Shown: positions 28,801 through 41,600 of the stretch, one piece after another | Layout of the letters: each line of letters starts with the position of its first letter | Numbering within the stretch: the first letter of the stretch is position 1 | From: Ectocarpus siliculosus | Taxonomy: Eukaryota; Sar; Phaeophyceae; Ectocarpales; Ectocarpaceae | Assembly: GCA_000310025.1 (NCBI GenBank) | Contig: FN649726.1 | Coordinates: forward strand, 2,340,546-2,404,545 | Reading direction: 5' to 3' | DNA length: 64,000 nt | The notes under the pieces: generated by a model | The model's input: the letters and a program-made list of their open reading frames with translations, nothing else | The model's database searches: none | Told to the model about the DNA's origin: nothing | Made by a program: the position numbers and the translations under genes

Positions 28801-31800
28801 AGATGCGTCATCGCGCTTGCGTTCAGAGGGGGTCGAGGTAGTCTTGCTTTTCCTTTTGCCGCCGCTTTCGGTCTCATGGGGAATGCCAATTGGAGAATTG
28901 ACTTCATCGATGAAAACACCTTCGCCCAAGTCATCGCTTTGCGAACAACTTGGCAACAAGCTCTCGCAGTCTCCAGGTATGCCAATAACGTCCAACACGT
29001 CATCCTTAGATTGTCCATCTTGAAAGTATCCTGAGCCAGTAGCGTGGGGAACAACTGGATTCATCTGGGCAGCGTGTATTGCCCCCCATATGATTTCCAA
29101 CGTGCGAACGGGCGCCTCCTGCAAAGCTTCCCGCCCTGCCTGAATGGGATGCACCATGATCCGACGATGCCTGTTGCTGCTTACTAGCTGCTGCAGGGAG
29201 TCCACGTCTTCAGCGCCGATCGAGGAACCCAACTGGGATATGGGGGATACGTAAATGGCCGAGTCATCATGTGGCTGCAACACTCGGCTCCAGCGTAGCT
29301 GTACACACCCGATTTCTTACGGAAAATAACTCGTGGTATATCGTCAAGGTCTGTAATTGTTTCATAGGCCAGACTTCAACTTGATAGGGCGTTCTGCGTA
29401 TCTTCGCTGAAAACTACAGCTCGCACCTCCGTGCTTGATCCCAGTGCATCTCTTGTTGAAGCGATCAGAAGCACAGGAACACTGACAACGCTCTCCAAGG
29501 TTCCCAAGGTTGCTCCACGCAGGACGCCGTCGATACACCCCAGCACAGGGGGGTTGATACTCTGGGTGTGTTGGTGTCGTGGTGTATTGGGAGCTGACTT
29601 TGAGCATTCTGTCTCCGGAAGCTCCAAACTTTGCCTGGTCGCCCAAAACTCTTTCAGCACGGTCGCACGGCCACTCTGGAAAGGAACAAATATCAAGGAT
29701 ATTTACAGAGGGGCAATGATGACGGCAGAAGATGCCTGCGATTGCTCAACATGCCCAACTCTTTCGGAACAGATTATTTGGAAATCAAGGACGAGTCAAA
29801 GGCATAATGGTCATGTGCAATCGTTCTTGAGTATCGCAAGTGGGGTTAGACAAGTGAATTTTTCATCTGGTAGGTCGTGGTCCATTGCGCACGAGAGATG
29901 GCCCGCTACAGGCGTGGGTCCACGAACGAGCTGCGCACATCTACCTCACCTTTTCTATGTACTCGGCCGAGAACAATGCTGTCACCAAGGCCTGCAGCTT
30001 CTCATGGTGAGCGCCCTTGTCAAGAGTCTTCTTCAGCATTTGTAGCTGTCTCTTGACCAGCAGGATCTCCGAAGTCGCTTTAGGGGACGCTGGAAAGGGG
30101 TTCATTAGCGCCAAAAATCGTGCGGAATCCCGCAAAGCTGCGAATTTGGCGTCCATCAAAAACGTACCTGCGAAATGCAGTATCGCGTTCCCCCCCGACC
30201 CAAGCCCGACGAACACAACGCACAGCGGAGGACTCAAGCATATCTCGCCCCGTTCCATGAGCTCCCACAACAAAACGCTTAGGTCACGAGCTTGTTTTTT
30301 GGCATCAAGCAATTCTCCGTCGGCCCACTGAGTACCGGGCAGGCCGAGGGAGCCGACCTGGCAATTGGCACATCAAATGAAGCTTGGAGTCACTATCTGA
30401 GCGATGACAGATAGAAATGAGTGCAGCACACACCCTGTCAACTTCACACGGCGGCCGGCACCCTTTCTGATCTTGGCTCTTCGAGGTTGTGCACCGCGTC
30501 GAACGTGGTGGACGAATGCAAAATACTTGAGTTTTTGAAATGTGCTCACCAGTAGAATTTTACCGCGATGATTGTACTCAAGTAATCCGCCAAGCCATCT
30601 CTCCATAGAGTCCAGAGTCGTAAACAAGCCTGGTACGGCGATAAGTAGGAAGGGCTCATGTTGGGCAACTTGAAGTCCCATGGCTTCCTGGGATGTGTGA
30701 AGGGCCCCCATGGCGCCAAGCACACCGCCACCATGATTTGGCTTTGCCACTGCGCGCGCAATCCATCGGTAGGACATCACGTTGCCTCCGCCGACATGTA
30801 GCTTGAGCTCGTTTCTGTTAGCTGTGGGTAGCGTCGTGTGCGCACCAACACTCGGCACTCGACATTGCGCTGACCGCGGTCTCAAAGATCCGCCGTTAAT
30901 CGTGTGTTCGGGCCTGATGTGCAGTTCCAGTGGAGAAGTCAACACCGTCGGCCGCGCTGTGGTATCCAAATTTTCGTGCGCATCGTCGACCGGGGCCGGC
31001 ACCTGCTCTGGCCGAGGTTTAAACGACTCGCCCTTGATACCGTTTTCGGGTTTCGTGCACGGTTCTAATGAGTTTGTAGAAACCCGTGGGCATTCTGCTT
31101 GGCCCGCTCGCATCCTCTTCGGGGATCTGCGTTTGAGCGAAATGGGGTGGCGAGCTGGTGGGTACCATCATGTCATGTTTTGCGCTAAACTCGGTCCGGT
31201 AGAGTTTCAACCTAAACCTGCGACGCAGAGAGTGCCACCGCTACATCAACAGCAACGAATCTCACCGTCGCGACTGGCGCATTAATTCCTGGAGCGCAAT
31301 TCTTGAGGCTTGTCTCGCCCAACATGGCAAATCATCCCAACGAAATTTCGTTGACTTCGATGGCGACCTCTTCGCAAGGAATGCATCCGATAGCGTGCTC
31401 GCTGAGTACATGTTATCCTGATGTGGGGTTGTGGTTCTTGGCTTGCACCGCCCATCCTCTGCTTTTCTGTGGTGAGGACGGGCGACACGGTCCGATTTGT
31501 CTTCTCCCGGATGTAACTGCGTGGGGTCGACGCGAGACAAACCGTCTTCAAGTGGTGCACCTGTCTTTGTGGCCTGCGGCGATACCCTTTGAAGTTCAGG
31601 CGCCGCTAGCTGGTATGCAGGGGCCCTGCTTTCAGCATTGTCCTGGGTGAATGGTGCCATGACAGCTGGTGACTTTGCCAAGGGCTGCACTTGCACCTCT
31701 GAGGCATGGGAAAACCACAGCGTCCCTTGGCTGTCAACAATGTAAACTGCTCTCAAGAAGTCTAGACGGAGTCCGTGACACTGACGATGGAGTGATATCG

Positions 31801-34800
31801 GCGTTCCTGGATGTTTACATAGTGACATGTATTGTCCACCGGTTTTCGCCCCACCCATCACACACTTGGCCAACGCCTTCGTCAACATGTTGATCCCTAC
31901 TTTTGCTGCTCCATCCCGAAGGTTTCCACAAGAGCCAAAAATTTCCTAGCACCCACGGAAACAGGAAACGAGGGAGAGCAAAGGATGAGTTGGGAGTGAG
32001 TGAAAACAGAGAGGAGAGGGAGGGAGAGAAGAGACGAATTCTATTGGGTACATTGCAGGCGTTTTGAGAGGTGACGCGTTTTCGCTAATCGTTTGAATAC
32101 AGCACATATACTGGGCAACAGGAATCGCGAGTGAGAACCCGCCCGCCGCTACTCACATCTTCGCTTGCAACGTACACCCCCGACTCCACGCGCATAGGGA
32201 CCACGAATCCTTGAAGTGCTACCAGCTTCTCTCTCCAAGAAGAGGACGGGGACGAATTCTCAGCCGACAGCTTGAGAACGAAGCGTGTGTCCATAATCTC
32301 GCGCTCACCGTCAACATACCACACCTGGGGTGGAGAGAGTACTTGTGATGAAGGTGAAGGTCGTGTACTGCAATGCGATACGACTGAGCGTAACGGTAGC
32401 GGTGACTGTTGTGTATCAAACTGTTTAGGACTCGTCAAATCTTAGAAGGAAGCTGGGATGTTCTGGGATAGGATCTCAGTTTACCTGAAAATATCGTTCA
32501 GTGTTTGAAATATCACTTTAGAGAGCGATTCCTTCTACAACTCGTCTTGCTCTCCGAAATAATTCAGAAGGACCTTCTGTGCGACCAGACAGAGGCGATG
32601 GACCCACTCACCCTAGACACACACCGGCCAATCAAACGACGTAAGGCATATTTCACCAGCCCGAGAGCTACACATAGAGTTGTTGGGGGGGTGGGTTAGC
32701 TCCGTGGGTTTACAAGAAAGGCCGCCGATCCAATCGCCGATCTGACCTTTGAGACCAACAGAGTAATCAGTAAATAGAAAGAGAGAGAGAAAAAAAAGAG
32801 AGACACAAGGTCTCCGAGCTCGGGGGTCACAGGCACCCTCGCCCTCAGGGTTAGGCTGAAAGAAAGGGTGGTGCGTGAAGACTGTGCACAGCATACCGAG
32901 GTCACGAAGCTGGAAAAGAGGTTGCGACTATGTTGCAACATGACGGAAAATTCGAACGTCGTACTTTCATTCAAGCATTTGCGGAGCAATTGATCGATGG
33001 ACAATTATATCTCTACTGGGAATGACGACGTTAAGCATTGTAGTTCCAACTTTTCATAAATCTAGGTATGCCTCAAAGGGCCAGTGAATGGTTGAATGTT
33101 TTGTTCCCGTGGGGGTATCCGACGGTAGGCGGGTGTATCCGACGCGAGGCAGAGCCGTAACAAGCAAAAGACATCCGCCACACTTTGGTAGTCACACACA
33201 TATATATCTACATACCCTGTCTTTTACACATGAAAGGCTTGCGAGGAGACTACTCCGCCTCAAAGACATGATCATCATCGAAACAATTCAATTGGCGTAC
33301 CACAATCAATCCTACCACATGCCTTGACCATAATCCTACAACCATACTTGCCTCGCTATCCGTATGGAAGTTGCTTTCAGACAGACTTGATCTATTGCAA
33401 GTATATATCATTGCAGTTAAGTAGCTTTTCGTAAGGTCGATAAGCCTACAGCAGCGAAACAGACTTGCGCGAGCCGCGAGCAATAAAACTTCAGCAGCGT
33501 GGTTCAATATCAGTTTCTAGTTCAGCTCATCTAGTTTACGGCAATATTCCAAAAAAATCCGCCGTCAGTGTAAGTAGTCATGGTTGATGAGTTGACGTTC
33601 TCCGACAAACCCTTGTCCAACGAGTTAGCAATTCTTTAGAGTTGACAGTCCCGTGCGTAGATTTGCCATGGTGCAGGAGATTTGGGAGATTGAGCGTATT
33701 TTACGGTACTGTAACTCTACTTGCCTTTAGAGTCTCGAGGTCGCGACAGCGGCGTTGTGATCGAAAGACTGGCGCGCTCCAGTGGGCGAAGGCAGCCGGA
33801 AAAAGAAGCCTAGAGGCGACCGGAGACTGACGCACCGGAAAAAACGTCTAGCTTTTTGAGTGCCACGATGGTTGAACTCTTGCGTCTCAGGGCTGAGACA
33901 TAATTAATTGTAGATAAGCCTATGTAGGAAGTATAGATAATCGACGGAATCGCGGGACTCGTAAATGGACAGACAGGCACGCCGCAGCAGCTTTTCATGC
34001 GTGCCGAGGGCGACAAGGGCGACAAGGACCTCTATGAAGTCTCTGCCAAAATATGCAAGCTTTCTCGTGCCCTCGAGCAGGACTCGTGACATCAGCAAAG
34101 ACAAATTTATGGCGCGCTCGAGATGGTGCCCAGGCGCATTGGTACTTCGGTGGTGTATACGGCATCAAAGTTATTGGGTTCGTAGCATCTGCCGTCGTCG
34201 AGATATCAAGGGGTGATGTAGGTGTGTAAGTCCCGTATAATCTGCAGTCGTGCAAGTCGGGAAATCTCAGACGGCTGGCATTCGGAACTGATCTTAGGAA
34301 CGCTACTATAATTCTGGAAAGTTTTCTTTCTTAATGTGACAAGTCCAAGGTCCAGTCGTCTGTCTTCACGTTATATAATTCCGAGGGCCGATTTTATTTG
34401 TTTATCTGACTTACAATCGGCAGATGACGGACCGTCCTGTGAGGGACTAAAATATGTGCCTTTGGCTGTGCGGTGAGTCAACACAACCCTCTTCTTCAAT
34501 GTAAGATCCGTCGATTCTGTGTGAGAGGAGACGGAGATGGGAGACTTTTCTCACGTCTGATGTTGCCGCTGCTATCTCAAGCAACCAGGCATTTTTTCGC
34601 CAAGCCGGGGCACTCAAACTTTTGCGCGCACACTGTTGTAGACGATTGACGAGCTGTACCCGCCACGTAAGCCGCCCTGCCGGGCAGTATCCTCGAAAAC
34701 AATCTACAAGCGGCTATATAGGGTGGAAGGTCGAATCTCAAAGCGCTTGTTCGCGAGTATACTTGAAAGAAGGAATATTGCATTGAGCCCCTCCTCGTTT

Positions 34801-35184
34801 CGAAAAAGTGTGAAGCATGCACCGCAGAGGAACATGTACAATTTGTGTAACCCTGGATCGGAGCTCTTTAGAATACTAGTCTATAGAAAGGACCGGTCGC
34901 AAGTATGTACCACGTACCACGCACGATGGATTGCTGCTCATTTGCTGGCTTGAGAACTGCTGCATCACATCCACAGCGTCCTCCAGACACGGCACCGTGT
35001 TCAGTTCCTGCACGCAAACAGTGCCATCATCTCCCGTGCTCACTGCGCACGGTGGAAACTCGCTGTGGCGCACGATGAAGATTGGCGCGAGATTTAATTT
35101 CATGCCATGCAGCCGTCGGAAAATCCATGCTGCTGTGGTGTCCCCGTCCATAGCTCCGTGCAACGCTGGAGTCATTGATACCAT
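19894..35184 (-). CDS. Giant multidomain protein: alpha/beta-hydrolase-like, coiled coils, repeat module, IQ motifs
   Basis: Unidentified protein of about 2,906 residues. Exons, 5' to 3': 34918-35184, 32157-32324, 31266-31945, 30550-31126, 29950-30357, 29427-29675, 28592-29274, 27496-28393, 26973-27245, 26150-26482, 25761-25885, 25313-25694, 24584-24940, 23292-24464, 22740-22818, 22514-22716, 22139-22378, 21713-22009, 20982-21545, 20387-20752, 19894-20292. Phases agree throughout. Parts: an alpha/beta-hydrolase-like region (about 500-785: FLLIAVPGLF, VVFVGLGSGGN, VPVLLIASTRD); basic and long coiled coils (about 890-1400); a threefold W..D..NP/R[DE][DE]..RI module (about 1410-2285); a Cys pair-rich GGCPACMSNPC; and two IQ motifs (LIQRILRGHIGRKAAHR, FIQRFLRGCWGRSRAK) near the end, predicted to bind calmodulin. 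Two introns use GC donors. Least certain are the start, the 29274 junction and the exon at 25313-25694. A cytoskeletal or ciliary scaffold is a guess. Confidence 0.75.
25466..25588 (-). repeat. 61-bp direct duplication inside a coding exon
   Basis: CATCGCGACGT..GGA(C/T)ATGGAGTT..CCACGCTTTTG..AAGGTC occurs at 25466-25510 and again at 25527-25571. About 38 of 45 bases match, and the offset is 61 bases. Since 61 is not a multiple of three, the two copies are read in different frames of the giant protein's exon, which nevertheless stays open. Confidence 0.8.
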
Positions 35185-35678
35185 ACACCACCACTACCAA
35201 CAACAACAAGGCGTTGACCAGTTGCACGCACTACAACAATGTCCTTCCGTGAGGTGAGCGGCGGCGGCGGCGTATCAAAATAGAATGAATCTTCCTGGTT
35301 CCCGAACCGACACCGGAACCTTTCTTGCCGGCGGGATCGGGAGCGGAGGCGTTGACACCTCAGAGACAGGCAGGGAGCGAAAAGAACAAAAATACGATTT
35401 GCGCGTTTGCGTTGCACAACGACGCACGTCTCCCCCCCGTACGCCACAGCTCCCGCTACCGACCTCGTCATTTACTCTAAGGTAAGCAGAGGGAAGATAC
35501 GTCGCGCGATGCGATGTAGCATGTATATGATAGCTCTCACGGGTACAAAGAACTAACTCTACACACAAATCCACACCGGACCGGCATGTTTACCCCGTCC
35601 ATGTGTGTGCTTCCATTCTTCACTTGTGTCTCTCTCATTCCCTACTGCTTTCGTGGATTCCAGATCGATCTGTAAAAG
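35185..35678. promoter_or_regulatory. Divergent intergenic region between giant gene and sterol methyltransferase
   Basis: Only 494 bases separate the proposed start codons of two genes on opposite strands, so this stretch should carry both 5' UTRs and both promoters, perhaps a shared bidirectional one. It contains a CCGCCGCC-rich patch near 35255-35275. No TATA box can be assigned with confidence. If the giant gene has an additional 5' exon, part of this region would be transcribed on the minus strand. Confidence 0.4.
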
Positions 35679-38600
35679 ATGGGTCGTGGTACCGGAAAGC
35701 CTTTGGCAATGCTCGAAGCGGCGCTGGACGCGGCTAGAGAAAAGCCGGGAACTTCTGCTTCTATCGCTGCAGCCGTCAGCGTTCTAGCAACCGTGATGCT
35801 GCTGTCGAGAAACAAGGTACAACGACGTCAGCGGTTGAGGCATGGAAATGGTAGCTTATCCCAACAGGGAGCGCGAGAAGAGAGGTTTTGCGAGTTTTGT
35901 CCTGGTGCACCTTCTGTTTCATCTTCCCTTGCGTCTGCCTTAGATGCCGCTCATTGACGAGAAACGCTTTTCTCACTGTTTATGTTTTCAAATTCGAGTG
36001 AGGGTCACGTCACGCACGCTCCTTCACGGGGTCGTGCCGAGGCATCGCAGAAAACACGCCCAGGAAGAGATTGTGTGGAGCCACGCTGTGTGCGTAGGGA
36101 ACGCGATCAAGCCTTGGCCCTCTTATTCCCAGAGTCGGCCATCCAAACAACCTGTTGCAGAGATCGGTTGGTTGGCTTTGTCGATTGTTCTGTAAATGTC
36201 ACCGTCGGCGGCAGAACGGCACTTTAATTTCCCGCCTCCATTCCTCCATCTTGATTTCATTTCCGTTTCGTGAAGTACAGTGAAGTTCCAGTGCCTTATG
36301 ATGGCGCCTTCGAATTGCCAAAACACCATACGCATATGATGTCTTAGCGTAGCTCGCGCGAGTAGGACTTTCCGGGCCCCTGCTCCCTAGTGTAAGTCAA
36401 TGTTTCCGCAAAACCGAAGGTTGCGTCCCAAACAACGGTGCCGTCCTCTCTTTATATTCATACTATAACATTTTCACTCTATCTTTATTTTTTCTTGTTT
36501 TTTTATCGGTTTCCTAAGACCCATGTTTATGGTCGCCAAATCTTTGAAAAAAATCTTCAAATGTTGTCAAACATTTGCGCGCGAATATCTGCCAGAGGAA
36601 CATTTGAGTACCGTTTTTATGGGCAAAAAAATCTTTATCGTGTGGTTTTCTCGAAATGCATCGCACGTGCGGCGGGAATCGTGGTCTACTGCTACCAAAC
36701 GATTTGTGACAGACAAACCACAAATTCGTCATGGAAACTGAATGTAACGAGCTCGCAAAGGGCTCCCCACAACCCTTGATGCACTGAGCTGATGCTGTGC
36801 CCGCCAATATGTGGCGATAGCGCTCCGTGCGTGCGAGAAAAAATGTTCTCGGTGTCAAAAAGAGACCAAAACGTGCGTCAGCGCTTCCCAACGGCAAAAA
36901 GTCGGCCGCTTGAGAGGACATGTGAGTACAAAACTATCCAGCTCTCGTCCTCTAGACCATCGATTCATGTTTTGTCTTCTTGGGTGTCTTCTCCATCAAC
37001 GACTCTCATCCGGTTGTGCGTGGGTTAGCAGTGGCCGCGCTCAGCCGGCAGGGAGGCACATCGTTGTGCGCGTAACGTTGTGGACACAACTTTTTTTTCG
37101 GTCTATTTTTTCACTTGAATATAGAGGGCTTGTTCCTCCGTCCCAAAAAAGACTTTTTCAACACATCGAGTTCACAGCGACGCGCCTCCCTGCCTGTTGA
37201 GTACGTCCACTGCTGAACCACGCACACCCGGATGAGAGCCGTTGATGGAGAAGACATCCAAGAAAACAAAACATGAATCGATGGTCTAGAGGACGAGAGC
37301 TGGATAGTTTTGTGCTCACCTCTCCTCTCAAGCAGCCGACCTTTTGCCGTTCGGAGACACAAACCACGCTTTCTCCGTGCCCTCCAAACCACCCCTGTCT
37401 GTTTGTTTTTTTGTGCACGCTTGACGAGCTCCCGCCATGTATCAGCCGGCAAAACATTGACACGGTGACTCTAGGGTTGCCCGGATCCCTCTATGAGCTT
37501 GCTACGTTGAGTGTGCGCTGCGCAGTGGTTGGTGTTTAGGACGGAAGGGGCGGTCGGCTACTAATCTCGCCGCTCTTGGGAAACATTTTCGCGACCTGCC
37601 CCATTTCAAAATGTTTGAGAATATTTTGCCGAAGATTTTCTCCCATAAACAGTGAAACAAAATCTTTGTCCGCAAATGTTTGAAAATATAAACATTTTCG
37701 CAAAGATTTGGCGACCATAAACATGGGTCTAAGAGGCTCTTTTCTCGACCGGTCGGTGCGGTAGCTGTTCTTTTCTTCCGAGTGGTTGTACCCTATTTTT
37801 GTTTTGTTTCCCCGCGGCGTCGTATGTGCCGGGTTTTTGCGACGACGGGCTCCCCATATTTGTGGACTTGTATTGTAGAACTAATGTGAGAAGCAACAAC
37901 ACAAAACTTCGTATGCATACCACTTTTCAGTATTTTTTTCTGTGTAATATTTTTACTCCACGCAACGCATACACCATCCAATTGCGCACCGTCCAAAGCT
38001 TTTTTTTCCGGTCACCCCGGTGGTTCAGTTGATTGACTAGTTTCTAGAAGTGCGGGTTTTGATTCATTTGTAGGGGGAGAAACAATGCAGTATCTATTGC
38101 AGAGGTTTCACTGCTGTAGTCGGGAGGGAACACCAGATACATGGAGAGAACAGCCTTCTCGCGTTAATTATTGAAGGCAACCACAGATCGCCCCGATGGG
38201 CTGGTGGTTGATCTCGTAAGCCTACTGGCAGGTCAGAGTTTGATGCTCTCTCTGGATTGTAGAAAAACGCTTGCAATCTACGATGAAAACGATCAAGTCG
38301 TGAAATGAGTACACGAATTGTCGGTCGACAAGGGAAAAAGAGGGAAATCTGAACAATGTTCGCTATATAAAAACTACAGGCAAGCACGCTGCAGGAGGAA
38401 CGGTGGGGCGATCAAATACATGTATTAGTAAAAGTTCCTGTGTGACCCCGGCTGATACGTCAAGTATGTACGCCGACGGGGTGTAGACGTATTACTGGCG
38501 CCAGAATAGACGGAACGACCACACACACTCAAAGGGGTCCCAAGATCATGACCTTTTTTGTCAATCAGCCGCGCTGGGACTGACGTCTTTTCGTCTTTTC

Positions 38601-41600
38601 GTCGGTCACCGGTTAACATGGTCGATGCTAACAATGATAAAAATACACACAAGCAGCACGTGGTGGAGGTTTGTGTAACAGCAGTGTTAACCTTCCTCGT
38701 GTGTGACCCCGGCTGATGCGTCAAACATACACTGGGACGAGGAGACTGGCGCCCAGAATATATTGGAAGTTTTTCTGTTTTTGTCTGAAGGGCCTGTTGA
38801 TGTGCAGCGTTTTGGTCATTCGGTCAGTCTTCTCCTCGCGACACCTGTCCTTGCACTGTTTTCTTCTCTCCTAGATAGTAACAGCGGCTGCTGGCTCTGA
38901 CTGCCGATGCTCTCACGCACCGCACAATACCGCTTCAAGAGGGTGTAGAGACAAATCGAAACAGCCTACAATGAATTCAGTGGATATTCCGCCCATGTTG
39001 AGTTGATCGTTGCTCCAGGCCCGAAAGCTTTATGCACAACAGCGTTTTTCAATGCCATGCCCCTGAGAAAATATGCTTTTGAACTCATATGGAGACAGAA
39101 TGATATTTATATTGGATAAAAACATGTTGCTGACGCGGTAGGATGGTGAAACGGTCTATTTAGTGTGGTACTCTAGTCACAGGCAGCAGCCGCAGGCAGC
39201 CAATGGTCAAACTGGTGAACTGGCTATCCGTTGAACGCATGGTTTCACTACTGTGAGCTCCTCCAGGTGAACTAAAGTTGACCGCGTCGCCGTACAAAAT
39301 GTCTTACATTCGTACACCTGTGGTCACAATTGACAAACTTTCCAAGAACGAACCTAAAGACTTTTTTGTGGCATTAACGTGGCGTGTGTTCGAATATGGC
39401 AAATGCAAGTATTATAGCTGAATATGGAACAAAGATTAGAGACCAGCCAACGTAGAAAACCTCTGCTGTTGCTCTTTTCACTTCGGCGATTTACCGTAAT
39501 ACAGTATGGGACGAGCTGTCTGACCAGATTTTCGAAACCTTGGCTTGGTGTTTTGTCTGCGGCGCACCGCGCCTTCATCAGCAACGTACAGTAGTAACTA
39601 CTGCCGACCACACGTGAGCGTGTCTTTGTGCGCCGTTGTCAAGTGCACATGTGCGCAGAATGGTAGACTCCGTCCCTCCCCCCTATGGCCCTGAGACAAG
39701 AATGTCATTACCAGGTCGAGGTGTAACTCTTCCTCTTGGGCCAGAAAATCAGCCTACGTGGTTGGTTTTCCTAAAAGACCGAACTTTCTTGGTTTTCGGT
39801 CGTACCGGATCCTGCTGCTATTTCCTAAATCCTACCTACGTTGCTTCCGTCACATGTGCTCAACGTCTTATACTGCTACATTTATTCCCTACAGTGTTCA
39901 ACATCATTCCCACATTCAATTTCTTCCGATTGCGGGCTGTATCAAAGCTACACGATACGCAGCGATGCCAGTGTCTCCCTGTCGATCTGACATGATGTTC
40001 CCCCCTACGAGTGAGGACCGACACCCAAAAGAAGCGAACGCCGCACTTGACTTTACTGCCAAGACTACATACAGCACATCAAGCAGAAAGCTCCTTCTGG
40101 CCTACGTTGGGGGTTGTTGGCCTCCTGGGAGTGCCTGACCCTCTTCTCTACTTGGTCTACATCTGGCAGCACCCATACATCAACGGCAACTTTCACGCTG
40201 TTCGCGCTTCCGTGAGAGTGAAGGACCACGCGATAACAGTAGTTGTGACGCGAAATTTGGGCGAGGTATTGCCCCGCCGCTCCCCCTAATAAACAAATGT
40301 ACACTTCGGGAGGCAGGGGTTGGTTGGGGCACGGTTCTTTCGCGACGCTTACCCTAATACCTCTATTTCTACCGTTCCTCTTTGGGATATCCATCTCTCA
40401 TGAATCTTTCGAAAGCGTTTTAGGTAAAGTGTGCTGCTCAACCCAATTCCTTGTTTTTGGCCACAATCTGAGCCTCGTTTCTTGACAGTTTTTTCTCGAA
40501 GTTTGAGCCAACATTGATGCATTGAGATCGACATACACAACCTGCTTTTCGAACAACGACGCTGAGGTGTTTGTCGGTTGGATACAGGGTGCACATCGTA
40601 ACGCAGTTTGATGCACGCTATTGAGGGCATACCACGATTCAATTCATCGCAACTGAGGGACCCCCACTTGCCGAGATCGGACGAGACGGGACGAGACCTC
40701 CTGTCCCGGCCGGTGGCCCAGCCGAACTTGTGTCCATGTAAAACTCCACCACGCGTTTGGTGTCGGATTTATTTGCCGAAATGTACGTTGACGTCCAGGG
40801 ATGTGCCCGTGCGCCTACTAGTTCTTGACACCGAGTGGGTTTGGCGTTTGTTTGACTCTTCGATCTGCTTGTTGGGCATCATTTCCCTTCTGCCCTCGTT
40901 TTGTTTTTTTCGTGTTGAAGCCCAAGCGCGACGGACTTGACTACGAGGGAATTGCAGGCGTCACGCACATGCTCAACAACACCGACTCCGTGCTGAAGAA
41001 GGATGATGTCAAGCAGTCCATCGTCGATTATGAAGAGCTTTTTGAGGGCGCTAGAACAGAGGTACGCGAATCATGATTTTTTTCCGAGATCCTGTTGACC
41101 CACTGCTTCACGTTCCGCATTTCAACAACCCGCAGTCGGTACGGAATTCTTCGTACGAATCGCATTGCCACGTCGAGAAACCTCCATGCGTAGCTTATGC
41201 ATGTGGCGTAAATATGTATGCATCATGTATGATGTGCGCATGATCAATATCTACTCTTGCCGGATTCCCGATATTCATACAAGCAAATTTAAAGCGCAAA
41301 ATGTAGTACGTGCCGCATACCGCATGTCATCCCCCGTAGAGTCTTGCTGTTGACTACGCTCGCCCGAAATATTGACACGTGGCGCAGCTGCAAGTGTCAG
41401 AATTGGTGCGGTAGTCGCTGCAAATGCCCACCGCCATGTCGTCTTGCGTGTTCAACCCATGTCATGTATCCGTAGTCAAATACTAGGGACTTCGTGAGGA
41501 TTGTCAGAATTTTGACGCTCTACGACAGGCCCCTCATGTGTACGCTCAATCGAACGCCGCTGTTTCTAACGCATCTTAATGAGGAGTCTTGCCCGGCCTG

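Noticed and set aside
36811-37463. Similar reading frames on both strands
   Set aside because: They are mirror images produced by the inverted arms of the foldback element, not a conserved protein.
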